Source: Trichuris trichiura
Taxonomy: Eukaryota > Nematoda > Enoplea > Trichinellida > Trichuridae
Direction of reading: 5' to 3'
DNA: 64,000 nucleotides
NCBI GenBank assembly: GCA_037903355.1
Contig: JBAJFE010000038.1
Location: forward strand, 1,550,001-1,614,000
The translations under genes and the position numbers were made by a program. Shown here piece after piece: positions 9,927 through 18,132 of this stretch. Below the pieces are notes generated by a model. That model worked only from the letters and a program-made list of their open reading frames with translations. It was not told the origin of the DNA and did not search any database. Numbering within the stretch: position 1 is the stretch's first letter; the number at the start of each line of letters is the position of its first letter.

Positions 9927-11830
9927 CAGTCGGCCCTCCTTATGCGTGGTTAATTCGTCCCGGATTTTGAGCGTTACACAGCGTTAAACTGAAATCTGCG
10001 TTGTATAGGATACCCTACGAAAAGGCCAAACAGTTTGTTGTCCAGCCGCGTATTTCGTCCTGCCCCATTGCGTTCCTTCCGGAACGGTTATCATACGTAG
10101 TGATCGTTCGACGTTTGGTACTAAGAAATCTAGCAACGTGACATAATGAAATCAATGAGACAGCACTTGTCCAATGGAACCAGCCATCAGAGTCCAGGCC
10201 ATTAGATACAAGAAAGGATGAAAGTAAGATGCTCTTTCTTTGAACGCCTGAGAATCGCCTTGCTTTAATGAGCTAAGCGGTGTACTGCTCCGCGGAATGG
10301 GTACAAAGCAAAGAAAATATGAAATACGCAAGCGCACTGGAGCAGAAATGCTAAACATCACAAGGAACACATGCACATAGAACAAAACGTCGACGGCAGA
10401 AACGTTTAGGGCGTCATGAATCAATTTACCCACTTTCTGTAGGTGGGCGCAGATCCCCTGGAGACCTGCCAATCCTACGGTTTCTTGAACTACTTGGTAG
10501 CGAAACTTCTCGCCTTGAAACGTTAGGCTCCGCAGCTACCAGAGCTTTATTTAAAAACATTGTTATAAGAAGCTGTCACTCCCCTTCCTTCGCTTCATCG
10601 TATAAATTTTGTAGGGACTTTAACGAAGCTATTATTCCTCACGTAACCATAATACAACTTTCCATAGGTGGATCGTATTCAGCAATCATTTCCTTTAGAA
10701 CCTGCGCTTGCCGGAAAATACTGGCAAAGTTTTGCAGCGTCCAATCCGTGAGTGTTTGAGCTTCTGTATTTTCCATAAAGTCGTTGTGGCTCCCCGTAAA
10801 TGATTGCATGAATTCCTCGAATCCTCTTTGGTGAACGGTTCTTCGCAATCTTGCATGTACACCCTGATATCGTCTTCTCTTATGTCGGAAAAACTCTCAC
10901 CTCCCAACTCCTTGGCAATATTCACTATGTCCATGACCCTTCATCGATGGCATTTAAGTCTTTGCGCTCACTGACTGTCTCTCCACAAACGCTTCTGGTA
11001 ACCACTGACTGTTCTAAGCTTTATCTCATGTATCGCGTCTGCAGAGAGGGAAATAGCGTCTGCAATTCAGAAACGTTTCCGCAGGCCAGTAAGATCGCGA
11101 TCAGGATTAGCGTGGAGGCTGTCACGAAGCTTCCCAAGTACGAGGCGAGTATGAGTGGCCTTAATGCATTTTATGGCACCCTGATGCACTGACTGTAGTA
11201 GTGGTGTGGAGTTAGCAGGCAAGAGTTTCACCTCGACGTTCTAATTAGCGAAGAAATTGCGGGTAACCTAGAGCTTATCATTTACGAGGAGGACTTAGGA
11301 AGCCATCCCCTTGCTTTCCAGGTATTTTTTCGCTTCAGGAATGAAGCACTTTTTAAACCACTCCGTAAAAAGAATAACCGTCATCCACGCCTTCTTGTTG
11401 TGCAGCCAGAATGCCGGCAAGCGCTTCACGTATTTTGCTAGCTGTCCTTTGCTAGCAGTAAACCCTTTTCTCTCGTTCTCCGCAACGGCGCCGGAGAAGT
11501 GCTCATATAAGCTCAGCACTTTCTCCTGAATAACCTTCCCATCGACAAGGACATGCTTCCGCGACATGCCCTGTATCCAAACGCTTAGCGCTTTCTCGGC
11601 CTTCACGGGTACTTTGTTGCGAACTACAGCTGCCCTTTTCGCCAATGAAGGGTCGGAATGCACGCTTTCTCGAATCTCAGTATCCTGTTGTTTTACCGTT
11701 TTATGACAGTCCGCTTTTCGAAAGATCTAGGACTTTTACTTTCTCATGAAGGTTAAGGATGTTACGTTGTCTCTTAGCCCTAGATGAACCGCTCTGTTCA
11801 CTTGCCTTCTGTTAGCCATCCTCCTATGCG
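9927..11830 (-). pseudogene. Tigger/pogo-type transposon relic, copy 2 (N- and C-terminal pieces)
   Basis: It begins with CAGTCGGCCCTCCTTATGCG, a Tigger-like terminal sequence. On the minus strand, 11663-11295 encodes KAEKALSVWIQGMSRKHV, GKVIQEKVLSLYEHFSG and FTASKGQLAKYVKR, the CENP-B/Tc5-type DNA-binding region. After a short linker this is joined to KKAWMTVILFTEWFKKCFIPE, which belongs well inside the DDE domain, so most of the catalytic core between them has been deleted. Traces of the extreme N-terminus (RAKRQRNILNLHEKVKVLDL) occur near 11790-11730. The C-terminal tail lies at 10934-10639 (VNIAKELGGESFSDIREDDI, FASIFRQAQVLKEMIAEYDP). It is frameshifted and non-functional. Confidence 0.82.
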
Positions 11831-12240
11831 GTACCAGTTACACGAAGCGAAAGTTCAAACCTACCATGCCGCAAGGAAGCTGATATTTGTGCACAGCGGG
11901 CGGGGTCGACAACGCGTGCGAGGCAATAATAAGTAATCAAAAAATGACAAGGCCTCATTAACCGTGTGCACGGTTTAGAGACCGTTGTGGGCAGAAAACG
12001 TCTTTTGCACCCACACAGATGATCACGCTGCTGCACAGGCTTTCAACGACACTAGTGCAACTATAATGCTGGCCAGCGCTGTGCATGTCTTTGTGAAAAA
12101 ATGACGTCACTGTTTCACGCTGAACAAACCGCGTTGAATAGAATCTGAGGATAACAAGGTTTGTGGTAAGCTTTGAAGGTATCTTACTGCGGTTCCATGT
12201 ATCATTGCTGACATCACGTGGCATGTAGATAAAACTTACA

Positions 12241-12311
12241 TGGAGCTGCGGGGGTTTGAACCCCGGCTTTCCGCATGCAAAGCAGATGATCTACCACTTG
12301 GCTACAGCCAT
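12241..12311 (-). pseudogene. tRNA-Ala-like pseudogene (minus partner of pair 3)
   Basis: The complement keeps the TGC anticodon loop TTTGCAT, most of the T arm and the 3' acceptor strand CAGCTCCA. The 5' acceptor strand (TATGGCTG) and the D arm are degraded. Divergent from the copy at 12393, 81 bp away. Confidence 0.75.
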
Positions 12312-12392
12312 ACATCTGGCCTATTGTAGCTTATTGTAATTTGCATAAAATACAATGACTGAACGAAAGTGATTACATCAATTTAAAAAAGT

Positions 12393-12464
12393 GAGGCTGT
12401 AGCTCAGTGGTAGAGCGCCTGCTTTGCCTGCGAAAAGTCCGGGGTTCAAACCCCTTTAGCTCCA
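12393..12464 (+). tRNA. tRNA-Ala-like (TGC), probably decaying
   Basis: A 72-nt unit with canonical A and B boxes and a TGC anticodon. The anticodon stem has two mismatches (CCTGC against GCGAA). The T stem (CGGGG against CCCTT) and acceptor (GAGGCTG against TAGCTCC) are also imperfect. It may be transcribed but is likely a pseudogene. Confidence 0.6.
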
Positions 12465-12904
12465 TTATGACATCGTAAATTCATGTAATATGATGGCAAT
12501 AGTGATACAAGGAATGGCAATAATCGTTGCTTTCAGTTTAACTTATGACCTTTACCTTTCGTTCCTTTTTGAAAAGTGGATGCTGTTCATGTTTAGCCAT
12601 GTGTGTGAACACTTGAGTGCAGATATCAACATAACCTTGTTTAAGCGAGGGTGGAACTTACAGATAAGTGGATCAGTTCTCCCGCAAGTGCAAACTGAAT
12701 TAGTTTACCTGTCCAAAAATATGAACGATGGGAGCACCTAGCTAATTCCAATTACGGATGACACGAGAAACTTGGTCAAGTTGAACAATTAACGAATGAA
12801 CTGGTTTGTGGAGATCATAGGCTGAAATTGTAGTAATGGTCTTTCTTGATTTCTTTTATCACTGTTCTCCGTAATGTCAAGAAAAGGTGATGTAGACGTA
12901 TTAG

Positions 12905-12977
12905 CGGAGGTGGGGGAGATTGAACCCCAGACTTTTTGGCATGCAAAGCTGACGTTCTACCACTGCGCTAGAGCCCC
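12905..12977 (-). pseudogene. tRNA-Ala-like pseudogene (minus partner of pair 4)
   Basis: The complement reads GGGGCTCTAGCGCAGTGGTAGAA and keeps a GCATGCC anticodon region with an insertion. The T arm is altered (GGGGTTCAATCTCCC). It is divergent, 149 bp upstream of the intact tRNA at 13127. Confidence 0.75.
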
Positions 12978-13126
12978 ATGCATGTTTAAATGGATACTTA
13001 TCACCCTCACATAGGGGTTTTAGTTTTTGCAGAAGCATGTTTCCTGGACACTGAACGTTGTCCTAAGAACGGTACGTCCACCACAGAAAATAAGAGTGTA
13101 TTTCTTCCTTAGTTAAGAGAGTTCAA

Positions 13127-13198
13127 GGGGCTGTAGCTCAGTGGTAGAGCGTCCGCTTTGCATGCGGAAGGCCCGGGGTTCAAACCCCCGCAGCTCCA
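13127..13198 (+). tRNA. tRNA-Ala (anticodon TGC)
   Basis: Sequence identical to the 6870 tRNA, with anticodon TGC at 13159-13161. All stems pair and the A and B boxes are canonical. The first TTTT downstream is about 15 nt away. A foldback element begins about 35 bp downstream. Confidence 0.93.
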
Positions 13199-13234
13199 AT
13201 ACCGTGCAGTACTTTTGTGCCTTATAATGTTCTT

Positions 13235-13530
13235 GAGCATGGGCTGCTTCATAACTCGATCACAGTCCATTTGTAAAGGTCTTCTACGGTTTCTCCTGTT
13301 TTTGAGTTGGTACCTGTAATTAAACGAAACAACTGCTCTACCAACGGATGGATGAGTAATTATTAAGAAAAAATACAAAACCAACGTACTTAGTTAAGTC
13401 AGAGCTTTCAGAATGCTCCGGTTCGACGCTAGTGAGGCGAAGCTCTTCTCCTTCAGTATTTTTTCCTAAGAGTAGCTCATCCATCCGTTAGTAGGGCAGT
13501 TGTTTCGTTTCATTACAAACAGCGGCACAA
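13235..13530. mobile_element. Foldback element, family A copy 1
   Basis: Inverted repeat. The left arm contains TAATTAAACGAAACAACTGC then TCTACCAACGGATGGATGAG and ATTATTAAGAAAA. The right arm contains the complement (CTCATCCATCCGTTAGTAGG, GCAGTTGTTTCGTTTCATTA). The family is recognised by comparison with 38631-38948 and 49342-49715. The right arm is shorter than the left. There is no coding capacity. Confidence 0.75.
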
Positions 13531-13855
13531 AAAAGGAACTTGCTATCTTTATGTTTTGCTCTTTTTTTGAAAGCCAGTGCTGTCCTAGGTTAACCATGTT
13601 CATAAGTACTTTTAGTGCAGAGCTTGTTCAAGCGGATCAGTTTTCACGGAAGCACAAAGTGAAGTGGGTAACGGTAGCGGTTTTAATGGTATGGATAAGA
13701 GGAGTTTTTAACTGATTCCGTTTCCCCACGGACGGTGCGGAAAGCTCAGTTTCAAGTCAGCGAATAATGGATGACTAAGTTTGTGATGATAAAGTGAACT
13801 CGTGGAAATGTTTTTCCGGACTATGCTGATCGCTACTCTAGTTCCTGACGTTATA

Positions 13856-13925
13856 ATAGACCTGCGGGGTTCGATTCTCGTGCTTTCCGCATGGAGAGCG
13901 AACACTGACATTGAGCTATAGCCCC
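13856..13925 (-). pseudogene. tRNA-Ala-like pseudogene (minus partner of pair 5)
   Basis: The complement has GGGGCTATAGCTCAATGTCAG, a damaged anticodon region (TCTCCATGCGGAAAGC) and the T arm GAGAATCGAACCCCGC. Divergent from the copy at 14010, 84 bp away. Confidence 0.7.
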
Positions 13926-14009
13926 ACGTATGCTTTGTTGTAATCTACAACTACGTCTAAGAACTACATTCATTATGCCGAAGCAATGGATATCAGCCCA
14001 GATCTTATT

Positions 14010-14081
14010 GGAGCTGCAGCTCTGTGATAGAAAAACCCTTTTGTATGTGAAAGGGACAGGATCCAATTCTGAGGAGCTCTA
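14010..14081 (+). pseudogene. tRNA-Ala-like pseudogene (plus partner of pair 5)
   Basis: Exactly 72 nt, keeping GGAGCTGCAGCTCTGTGATAG at the 5' end and GAGGAGCTCTA at the 3' end. The anticodon and T arms are strongly mutated. Recognised mainly by position and spacing relative to its divergent partner. Confidence 0.5.
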
Positions 14082-14719
14082 TTATTATGCCTTGCTTTTA
14101 GGTCTCTGTGGCAAGAGTAACACAACGGATTCAGAAAAGGATCTTTCGAAGTTTAGTTTAAAACTTTCTTAAGTTTGGCCACCAGCTAATCATTCGCTTT
14201 AATCTAAGATTTTTAAAGCTACCGTGTGGAAATGGAATAGGTTAATTACTCCTCTGTATATTCTGTGTTTAAATACATGTAGTTCTCATGTAGCGCGAAA
14301 GTTCGATCATTTGAAAAACTCGCGTTATGTGAAATCGCGTTGAAGGAGTCACGTGACCTGTAAGGAAATCCTAATTTGGTACAGCGGACAGAAAAACATA
14401 CCGGGATCAGCGCAGTGAAAGCTGAGTGAAGTTTCTTCAGCAATCAACCAGTGCCTGTGCTAGCCATCTTTCCTCCCTGCTCATCGCGCTCTTTCCCAGC
14501 GTGAGCAGATATGGAATGAAATTGTCTGCAAGAACAGGCAAACAGGCATATTCGCAGTGCCGAGGTAAAAAAATATGATATGCAAATTACTACTTCAACT
14601 AGTCTCTGAGTAGTTGAACAAACAGCTGAAGGCGCGTGGCTTAGTCGATGATTTACCGCAATAATAAGTGAACTCGTACCTAGAAAAAATGATGTTCCAC
14701 TGGAATCACTATTTCTTAT

Positions 14720-15860
14720 CTCACTATCCTTAGTTACGGGCGAACTGAGGTCCTATTACAAGTATAAGGTAGCGCTTCGTTCTCCTCACAGTATTTCCTC
14801 ATCGCAGTAAAATAGACTTCAAGCTTCTTCTGTTTTGTGCATATTCTTCTTTCGCACAGCAGTTGCTTATGTGGCTCCAATACCATAAGCTTATTTGGCT
14901 CAGCTCAAAACCTCCAACTCAGATAAATCTTGTGGCTACTCTGTTTTGTTCTGGATTATGATCATTGCCTCTGTGTCGTTTTAACAGATGCACAATAGTT
15001 TCTAGATTATCTGATAGCACAGTGGTAACCAGCTGCTTTGGGGCTTTCCGGTTTTCATTATCATCTGCTCGTTTTCTTCATTTTGCTTCCCCTGCAGTTC
15101 ATCGGTGGTCAACTACTCTGTTGAGAATATTGTATGTTTTAACATCCTCGTACTCCATGTATTCAAGGCCAATCCAGCTGAACGCAGCTTTTAATAATTT
15201 TGTATACTTGACAATATGGTACAAAGCCTTTAAAATCACAGATCACACTTGGCATAAGTTTCTGCCAAACGCGATGCGTGCAGTGTTTCACAGTATGCCA
15301 TTCCAGATTTCCATGATATTGTTAATGGTCATTTTGAGATTATAGCTTCTGATGTTGAACACATCGTTTTTCTTTACAGGACCATAGATTCTCATGATTA
15401 CAAGTTTTATTTTCTTTATTTACGGAGAGGGTCCCGTCAGTCAAAGAAAGGTATACCGAAGCTTTCAGGTGTTTAAACTGTCACCTGTCATCAGCGGTTC
15501 AACTAACTTAGTTGAACCGATGATGACAGGTGACGGTTAGACACCTGAAAGCTTCGGTATACCTTTCTTTGATTGACGGAACCTTTCCCGTAAATAAAGA
15601 AAATAAAACTAATAGCTTCTGATATGAATCATAAAGATTTTTGCCACAGTACAATTAGTGCTTCGCTTGTGCGCCACTGAAGAACGCGCATAAGATTAGA
15701 GTGAGGTCCGTGTTAAGTCTGGATGGATAAAAACGCAGGGAGACGTTATCGTAATCCCACATTTTATAGTCAGTAAAATCGCGTATGAGCGAAAACCGAA
15801 TCACGTTATGCGAAAAAGTGCTATGATTTCAAAATCATGTATGAGCGAAAAGCATGTTAT
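14720..15860. repeat. Segmental duplication, copy 2
   Basis: Homologous to 7630-8450, with the same order of landmarks and many point changes. It is longer because a foldback element (15354-15612) is inserted. Confidence 0.75.
15354..15612. mobile_element. Foldback (hairpin) element B with 11-bp target duplication
   Basis: Positions 15403-15610 form a long near-perfect palindrome. For example, CCGAAGCTTTCAGGTGT is mirrored by ACACCTGAAAGCTTCGG, and the turn is at TCAACTAACTTAGTTGA near 15507. The 11-bp direct repeat TAGCTTCTGAT flanks it at 15343-15353 and 15613-15623, and the related copy at 8240 has this sequence only once. The insertion boundary is therefore supported by an empty-site comparison. 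No coding capacity. Confidence 0.85.
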
Positions 15861-16125
15861 GCGACCAGGTGTTATAAGAGAACTACCTGTCTTTGTTATA
15901 ACGTTTCTGTGAAAATAGGTGTACCTTTACATTTCTGTTAAGCTTAAACAAAAAGATGGTCATATTGACATGTGCAATCGATTACGAATGTGCACAGCCA
16001 GTGATAAATTGCACTCATTTCCCAAAATGACCGTGAAAATTAACGATAGTTAACTTTGGGTAATACCTTTTTCCATTTGCTGTGCTGTAACTGTCAGCGC
16101 ATGACGTGAAAACAATACTCCACAA

Positions 16126-16197
16126 TGGAACTGCGAGGGTTTGAACCCTAAGTCTTCCGCATGCAAAGCAGACACTCTACCACTGACCTACAGTTCT
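16126..16197 (-). tRNA. tRNA-Ala-like (TGC), minus partner of pair 6, possibly functional
   Basis: A 72-nt complement with anticodon TGC, a good anticodon stem (TCTGC/GCGGA) and an intact D arm (GGTCAGTGGTAGAG). The acceptor is AGAACTG/CAGTTCC, paired at six of seven positions with an A-T pair replacing G-C at pair 4. The T stem has one mismatch and two wobbles. It is the best preserved of the minus-strand partners. Confidence 0.55.
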
Positions 16198-16292
16198 GTG
16201 CAATCTCGTCTGCATTACAGAAATGTTGGTGAAGTGACCGTAGAAAAGCTCAATCACTGTGTTAAGAGGACTGACATTTACTAAGGACATGT

Positions 16293-16361
16293 GGGGCTGT
16301 TCCGCGGCAGAACGCCCGCCTTGCATTACGAAAGCAAATGGTTCAAACACTCAGAGCCTCA
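16293..16361 (+). pseudogene. tRNA-Ala-like pseudogene (plus partner of pair 6)
   Basis: Begins GGGGCTGTTCCGCGGCAGAACGC and keeps a TTGCAT anticodon loop and the GGTTCAAAC box. The stems are broken and three bases are missing. It lies 95 bp from its divergent partner. Confidence 0.65.
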
Positions 16362-16802
16362 GTATGACGTCGCACGTGCATAATCGTCGTCGCATTTCGT
16401 ATCACTTATGGAGAACAGTGACAAATATAGTCCAGGGAAGCATTTCTACAACTTCGGTTCTTGATCTTTATAAACTGACTCATCTGCTCATCGTTCACTT
16501 TAACTGGCTTTTCTGCGTCTTCTGTGAGTAAGTAGAATCAGCTGAGTGCTCCCATCACCCACATTTTAGTTAGTTAGCTACTTGCCTTTGTGTTTCCGTG
16601 AAAGCTGATCTGCTTACGTCTGATTTCCCCCTACGTTTAAGTAAAACTACGTTCATATGCGAGTTAAAGTAGTTACGTTTACTGCTGATCACGAGCAGCA
16701 CTGACTTTTCAAGATGAGAACGGAAAGTAAAAACTACATGTTAATCTCCTCATTTTTTATGTTCATACTGCCATCATTTAAGATTAAATTATGACGTCGT
16801 TA

Positions 16803-16874
16803 TGGAGCTGCGAGGACTTGAAACCCTGGCTTTACGCATGCAAAGCGAACGCTTTACCACTGAGCCACAGCCCT
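16803..16874 (-). pseudogene. tRNA-Ala-like pseudogene (minus partner of pair 7)
   Basis: The complement reads AGGGCTGTGGCTCAGTGGTA with a TGC anticodon and 3' CAGCTCCA. Mismatches lie in the anticodon stem and T arm (GGGTTTCAAGTCCTC). It lies 82 bp from its divergent partner. Confidence 0.7.
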
Positions 16875-16956
16875 GTACATACTCTACTGTAACGTAGAGA
16901 TTACAAAAACTGTAAATACCTGTGTCAGGATGGTTGACGTCCAGGTGAGGATACAA

Positions 16957-17028
16957 GGGATTATAGCTTAATAGCAGAGAGTCTGCTTTGCATGAAGAAG
17001 GCGCGGGTCTCAAAACCTAGCAGTTTTA
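16957..17028 (+). pseudogene. tRNA-Ala-like pseudogene (plus partner of pair 7)
   Basis: A 72-nt unit with TGC anticodon (CTGCTTTGCATG). The A box is altered (TAGCTTAATAGCAGAG), the B box is GGTCTCAAAAC, and the acceptor is mismatched. Confidence 0.65.
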
Positions 17029-17544
17029 CTACGATTTCATATTTTCATGCATATAACGGTAAAAGGAATTGGGAATGGCATACAAAGTTTATTGATGTTT
17101 AAGGTTTTTGTCGTTCAGGAAAGTGCATCCTGTTCATGATTAACAGTCTATGCATATACTTCAACTCACATATTAACAAGACCTCATCTAGGTATGAAAA
17201 AACCGCCTTCGCGGAAGGTCGGTTGGACTCTCGCTGCATCGTCTGACTGACTAGGCGGGACTGAAACCTGACGGCTCAAGGCAGAGCTGACGGCGGACGT
17301 CTCTGCCAAAGTTGGTCGGATGGAGCGGCTTGCAGCCATAAAGACCGACCCGATGGGCGGCGCAACTACGCTGATGACTGGTCATGGCTGGACCTGAAAG
17401 CTTCGTAATAAACGCTTTTGCAATAAACGTTTAATAAACAACGGCTCAAAACATTCTGCGAAAAACTTTGGAAAAGACAGTGTAAATTAAATAAATTGTT
17501 ACCACCGTCCCCACACGATAATCAACAACACCCGGTTTTAGCGC

Positions 17545-18132
17545 TCCCTTACTACAGTGGCACAAGCGAAAAGACCAGGAAGCTGGGACGCTCCTTAAAT
17601 TTCAACAAGCTCCCCTAATCCTTGTTCGACTGTGAGGAATGACAAGGTCAAGGTTCCCTTTGACAGCAGACCAGGTGTCATTTACGAAATCAAATGCGGT
17701 TACAACGCCTCTTACATAGGAGAAACGGGCAACACTTTACTTGACAGATTCTGCCAACACATGAAGAATGTGCTGACGTACAAGAACGCCGAGCGGAGAC
17801 TCATTGGGTAACCGCCTACTGGCCCTGAGCTTCCACCGACAACGGACCCTCAAAAAGCCATGATGAACGCGGTAAGAGCCTCGGTAATCGTGGAACACGT
17901 CTTTCGGTGTAGACTCGACCCGCAACCGAAGATGATCAGCCTGGAGAGTCTGTTTCACGTAAGGCGTATAAAGGAGGCACTTTACATCCAAAACAACTCC
18001 ACCATCAATCGCGACAATGAGGCAGCGGTTAGCGAGGTATGGGGTGCGCTAATTCAAAATTCCAATGCTGTACCCTACCCAACTAATCGCACCCACTGTT
18101 CCTATGTGCTACTTAACCAACTTACCGAATAA
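17545..18132 (+). pseudogene. Penelope-like retroelement fragment with GIY-YIG endonuclease
   Basis: The C-terminal part of a Penelope-like element. Around 17550-17610, PYYSGTSEKTRKLGRSL matches the RT-endonuclease linker (PY..G.SE.....LR). After a frameshift, 17670-17780 reads PGVIYEIKCGYNASYIGETG followed by NTLLDRFCQHMKN, the GIY-YIG nuclease core with its distal Arg and His. In another frame, 17860-18130 continues with SVIVEHVF, then RRIKEALYIQN, NSTINRDNEAAVSEVW, the conserved end of this endonuclease. The reverse transcriptase is absent, so the copy is truncated and broken. Such endonucleases normally nick DNA for target-primed reverse transcription. Confidence 0.85.

Noticed and set aside
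17375..17440. CTGATGA ... GAAA resembling a hammerhead ribozyme core upstream of the Penelope-like fragment
   Set aside because: Such elements do carry hammerheads, but here the bases closing stem II do not pair and no convincing stem I or cleavage site could be drawn.
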